A program made the position numbers and the translations under genes. DNA of 8,140 nucleotides from positions 1 through 8,140 of the forward strand of contig JAUYQT010000295.1 in the NCBI GenBank assembly GCA_030697085.1. Reading direction: 5' to 3'. The DNA comes from Azonexus sp. (GTDB taxonomy: Bacteria > Pseudomonadota > Gammaproteobacteria > Burkholderiales > Rhodocyclaceae). Numbering within the stretch: position 1 is the stretch's first letter; each line of letters begins with the position of its first letter. Below the pieces are notes generated by a model, which saw nothing but the letters and a program-made list of their open reading frames with translations, did not search any database and was not told the origin of the DNA. Shown in pieces: positions 7,018 to 8,140 of the stretch.

Positions 7018-7548
7018 ATGCCCATACCGAACACTTTGACTCTGCCAGAAATTGAACAATCCATCCTGACCTTACGCGGTCAGCGAGTAATGCTCTCCAG
7101 TGATCTGGCAACGCTTTATGGCGTTGAAACCAAGGTATTGACGCAAGCCGTCAAGCGTAATATCAAGCGTTTCCCTGCTGACTTCATGTTTCAGCTGAAT
7201 CACGATGAATGGGCAAGCTTGAAGTCACAAACTGTGACCTCAAACCGCGGCGGCACGCGCTATGCGCCCTACGTATTCAGCGAGCAAGGTATCGCCATGC
7301 TCTCCAGCGTTCTGCGTAGCGAGCAAGCGGTACAGGTGAATATCGAGATCATGCGTGCGTTCGTCAGGTTGCGGCGCATTCTCAGCGAACATCAAGAAAT
7401 TGCCCGCAGGTTAGACACACTTGAAAGTCACTACGACGCTCAGTTCAAAGCCGTCTTTGATGCCATTCGGCAACTTATGATGCCACCTCATTCCAATAAA
7501 AATCCTATCGGTTTTACCGCCGAAATTCACGGCAAGGAGAAAAAATGA
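7018..7548 (+). CDS. ORF6N-domain protein
   Basis: This 176-residue protein has an N-terminal ORF6N domain (about 10-100), a DNA-binding-associated module also found in phage and viral antirepressor-type proteins. Visible signatures are [54 protein letters not shown] and [11 protein letters not shown] predicted coiled-coil helix follows (about 115-150), then a short basic tail ending K-E-K-K. Stand-alone chromosomal copies of this length are common in bacteria and their function is unknown. ATG 7018 has no obvious ribosome binding site. The TGA overlaps the purD ATG (ATGA), and the gene's last codons supply the purD Shine-Dalgarno. It is probably cargo that travels with mobile DNA. Confidence 0.88.
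   Translation: MPIPNTLTLPEIEQSILTLRGQRVMLSSDLATLYGVETKVLTQAVKRNIKRFPADFMFQLNHDEWASLKSQTVTSNRGGTRYAPYVFSEQGIAMLSSVLRSEQAVQVNIEIMRAFVRLRRILSEHQEIARRLDTLESHYDAQFKAVFDAIRQLMMPPHSNKNPIGFTAEIHGKEKK
7534..7539 (+). promoter_or_regulatory. Shine-Dalgarno of purD inside the ORF6N gene
   Basis: AAGGAG lies 5 bases before ATG 7545, within the last codons of the ORF6N gene. It fixes the purD start and shows that the accessory gene has been fitted tightly against purD. Confidence 0.75.
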
Positions 7549-8140
7549 AACTACTGGTAATTGGTTCCGGCGGCCGTGAGCACGCCATGGCCTGGCGTCT
7601 GGCAAAGACTGACGGCATGCAGAAAGTCTATGTTGCACCGGGCAATGCCGGCACGGCGCGCGAGCACGAGCTGGAAAATCTCAACATTACCGATCCGGAA
7701 GCGTTGGCTGATTTCGTTGAGCAGAACAAGATTCACCTCACCGTCGTCGGCCCGGAAGCGCCGTTGGCAGCGGGCGTGGTCAATGTTTTCCGGGCGCGTG
7801 GCCTGAAGATTTTTGGCCCGACCAAAGAAGCTGCCCAGCTTGAATCCTCGAAGGATTTCGCCAAGCGCTTCATGGCCCGCCACACTATTCAGACTGCAGA
7901 CTTCGAGACTTTTTCGGAGTCGACCGCAGCGCATGCCTATATCGACCGCAAAGGTGCGCCGATTGTCATCAAGGCCGACGGGCTGGCCGCCGGCAAGGGC
8001 GTTGTCGTCGCCATGACGCTGGCCGAAGCGCATGGCGCCATTGACGACATGCTGTCTGGCAATAAACTCGGCGATGCCGGTGCCCGCGTCGTCATCGAAG
8101 AATTCCTCGAGGGCGAGGAAGCCAGCTTCTTTGTCATGGT
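7545..8140 (+). CDS. purD: Phosphoribosylamine-glycine ligase, 5' part (3' end outside window)
   Basis: PurD (GAR synthetase) joins glycine to 5-phosphoribosylamine using ATP, the second step of purine synthesis. About 198 of the usual 420-430 residues are present and the frame stays open to the right edge. The N-terminal domain begins [14 protein letters not shown] (1-14) and continues with V-A-P-G-N-A-G-T and [21 protein letters not shown] and the ATP-grasp segment I-K143[10 protein letters not shown] follow, then [11 protein letters not shown]. The start has a good Shine-Dalgarno and overlaps the ORF6N stop by 4 bases. It returns to the GC-rich codon use of purH. No separate promoter or terminator is evident just upstream, so expression probably depends on read-through from purH via the cassette, or on a promoter inside the cassette. 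Confidence 0.96.
   Translation, partial: MKLLVIGSGGREHAMAWRLAKTDGMQKVYVAPGNAGTAREHELENLNITDPEALADFVEQNKIHLTVVGPEAPLAAGVVNVFRARGLKIFGPTKEAAQLESSKDFAKRFMARHTIQTADFETFSESTAAHAYIDRKGAPIVIKADGLAAGKGVVVAMTLAEAHGAIDDMLSGNKLGDAGARVVIEEFLEGEEASFFVM

Noticed and set aside
5748..7548. Insertion sequence or prophage ends around the cassette
   Set aside because: No transposase, integrase, terminal inverted repeat or target duplication could be seen by eye at either border.

Overview
The window looks like the chromosome of a betaproteobacterium, most likely of the Rhodocyclales (Dechloromonas/Azonexus-like). This placement is inferred from GC-rich codon use, a short 77-residue Fis, the dusB-fis-purH arrangement, and the Crp/Fnr regulator paired with a tiny DUF2892 membrane protein. 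All genes read on the + strand.

Left part (1-1680): the 3' end of exodeoxyribonuclease III (xth) is followed 2 bases later by a Crp/Fnr-family regulator. Then comes a 64-residue DUF2892 membrane protein. Between the last two, overlapping the regulator's stop codon, is a CRP-like palindrome (TGTGA-N6-TTACA). It sits exactly where a class II activator site should be relative to a TAAAGT -10 box. The transcript ends at a rho-independent terminator, possibly two in tandem.

Middle part (1681-5747): after an AT-rich leader comes a MenA-type UbiA-family prenyltransferase that has no ATG, GTG or TTG start in a plausible place and probably starts at CTG. It is followed by dusB (tRNA-dihydrouridine synthase) overlapping fis (nucleoid protein) by 4 bases. 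Then comes an 89-base spacer built from degenerate 7-base repeats in inverted orientation, and purH.

Right part (5748-8140): purH and purD, neighbours in the enteric purHD operon, are separated here by about 1.8 kb of accessory genes. These are an orphan MNT-type nucleotidyltransferase with an altered metal-binding motif and a possible remnant of a lost HEPN partner, an AT-richer gene for a HARE-HTH plus GIY-YIG nuclease, a possible 33-codon ORF, and an ORF6N-domain protein. The last overlaps the purD start by 4 bases and carries its ribosome binding site. The cassette is therefore probably transcribed with the purine genes. purD runs off the right edge.

The most interesting parts are the cassette inside the purine operon, the regulator/target-site pair, the heptad-repeat spacer and the CTG start. 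No tRNA, rRNA, CRISPR array, transposase or integrase is visible.
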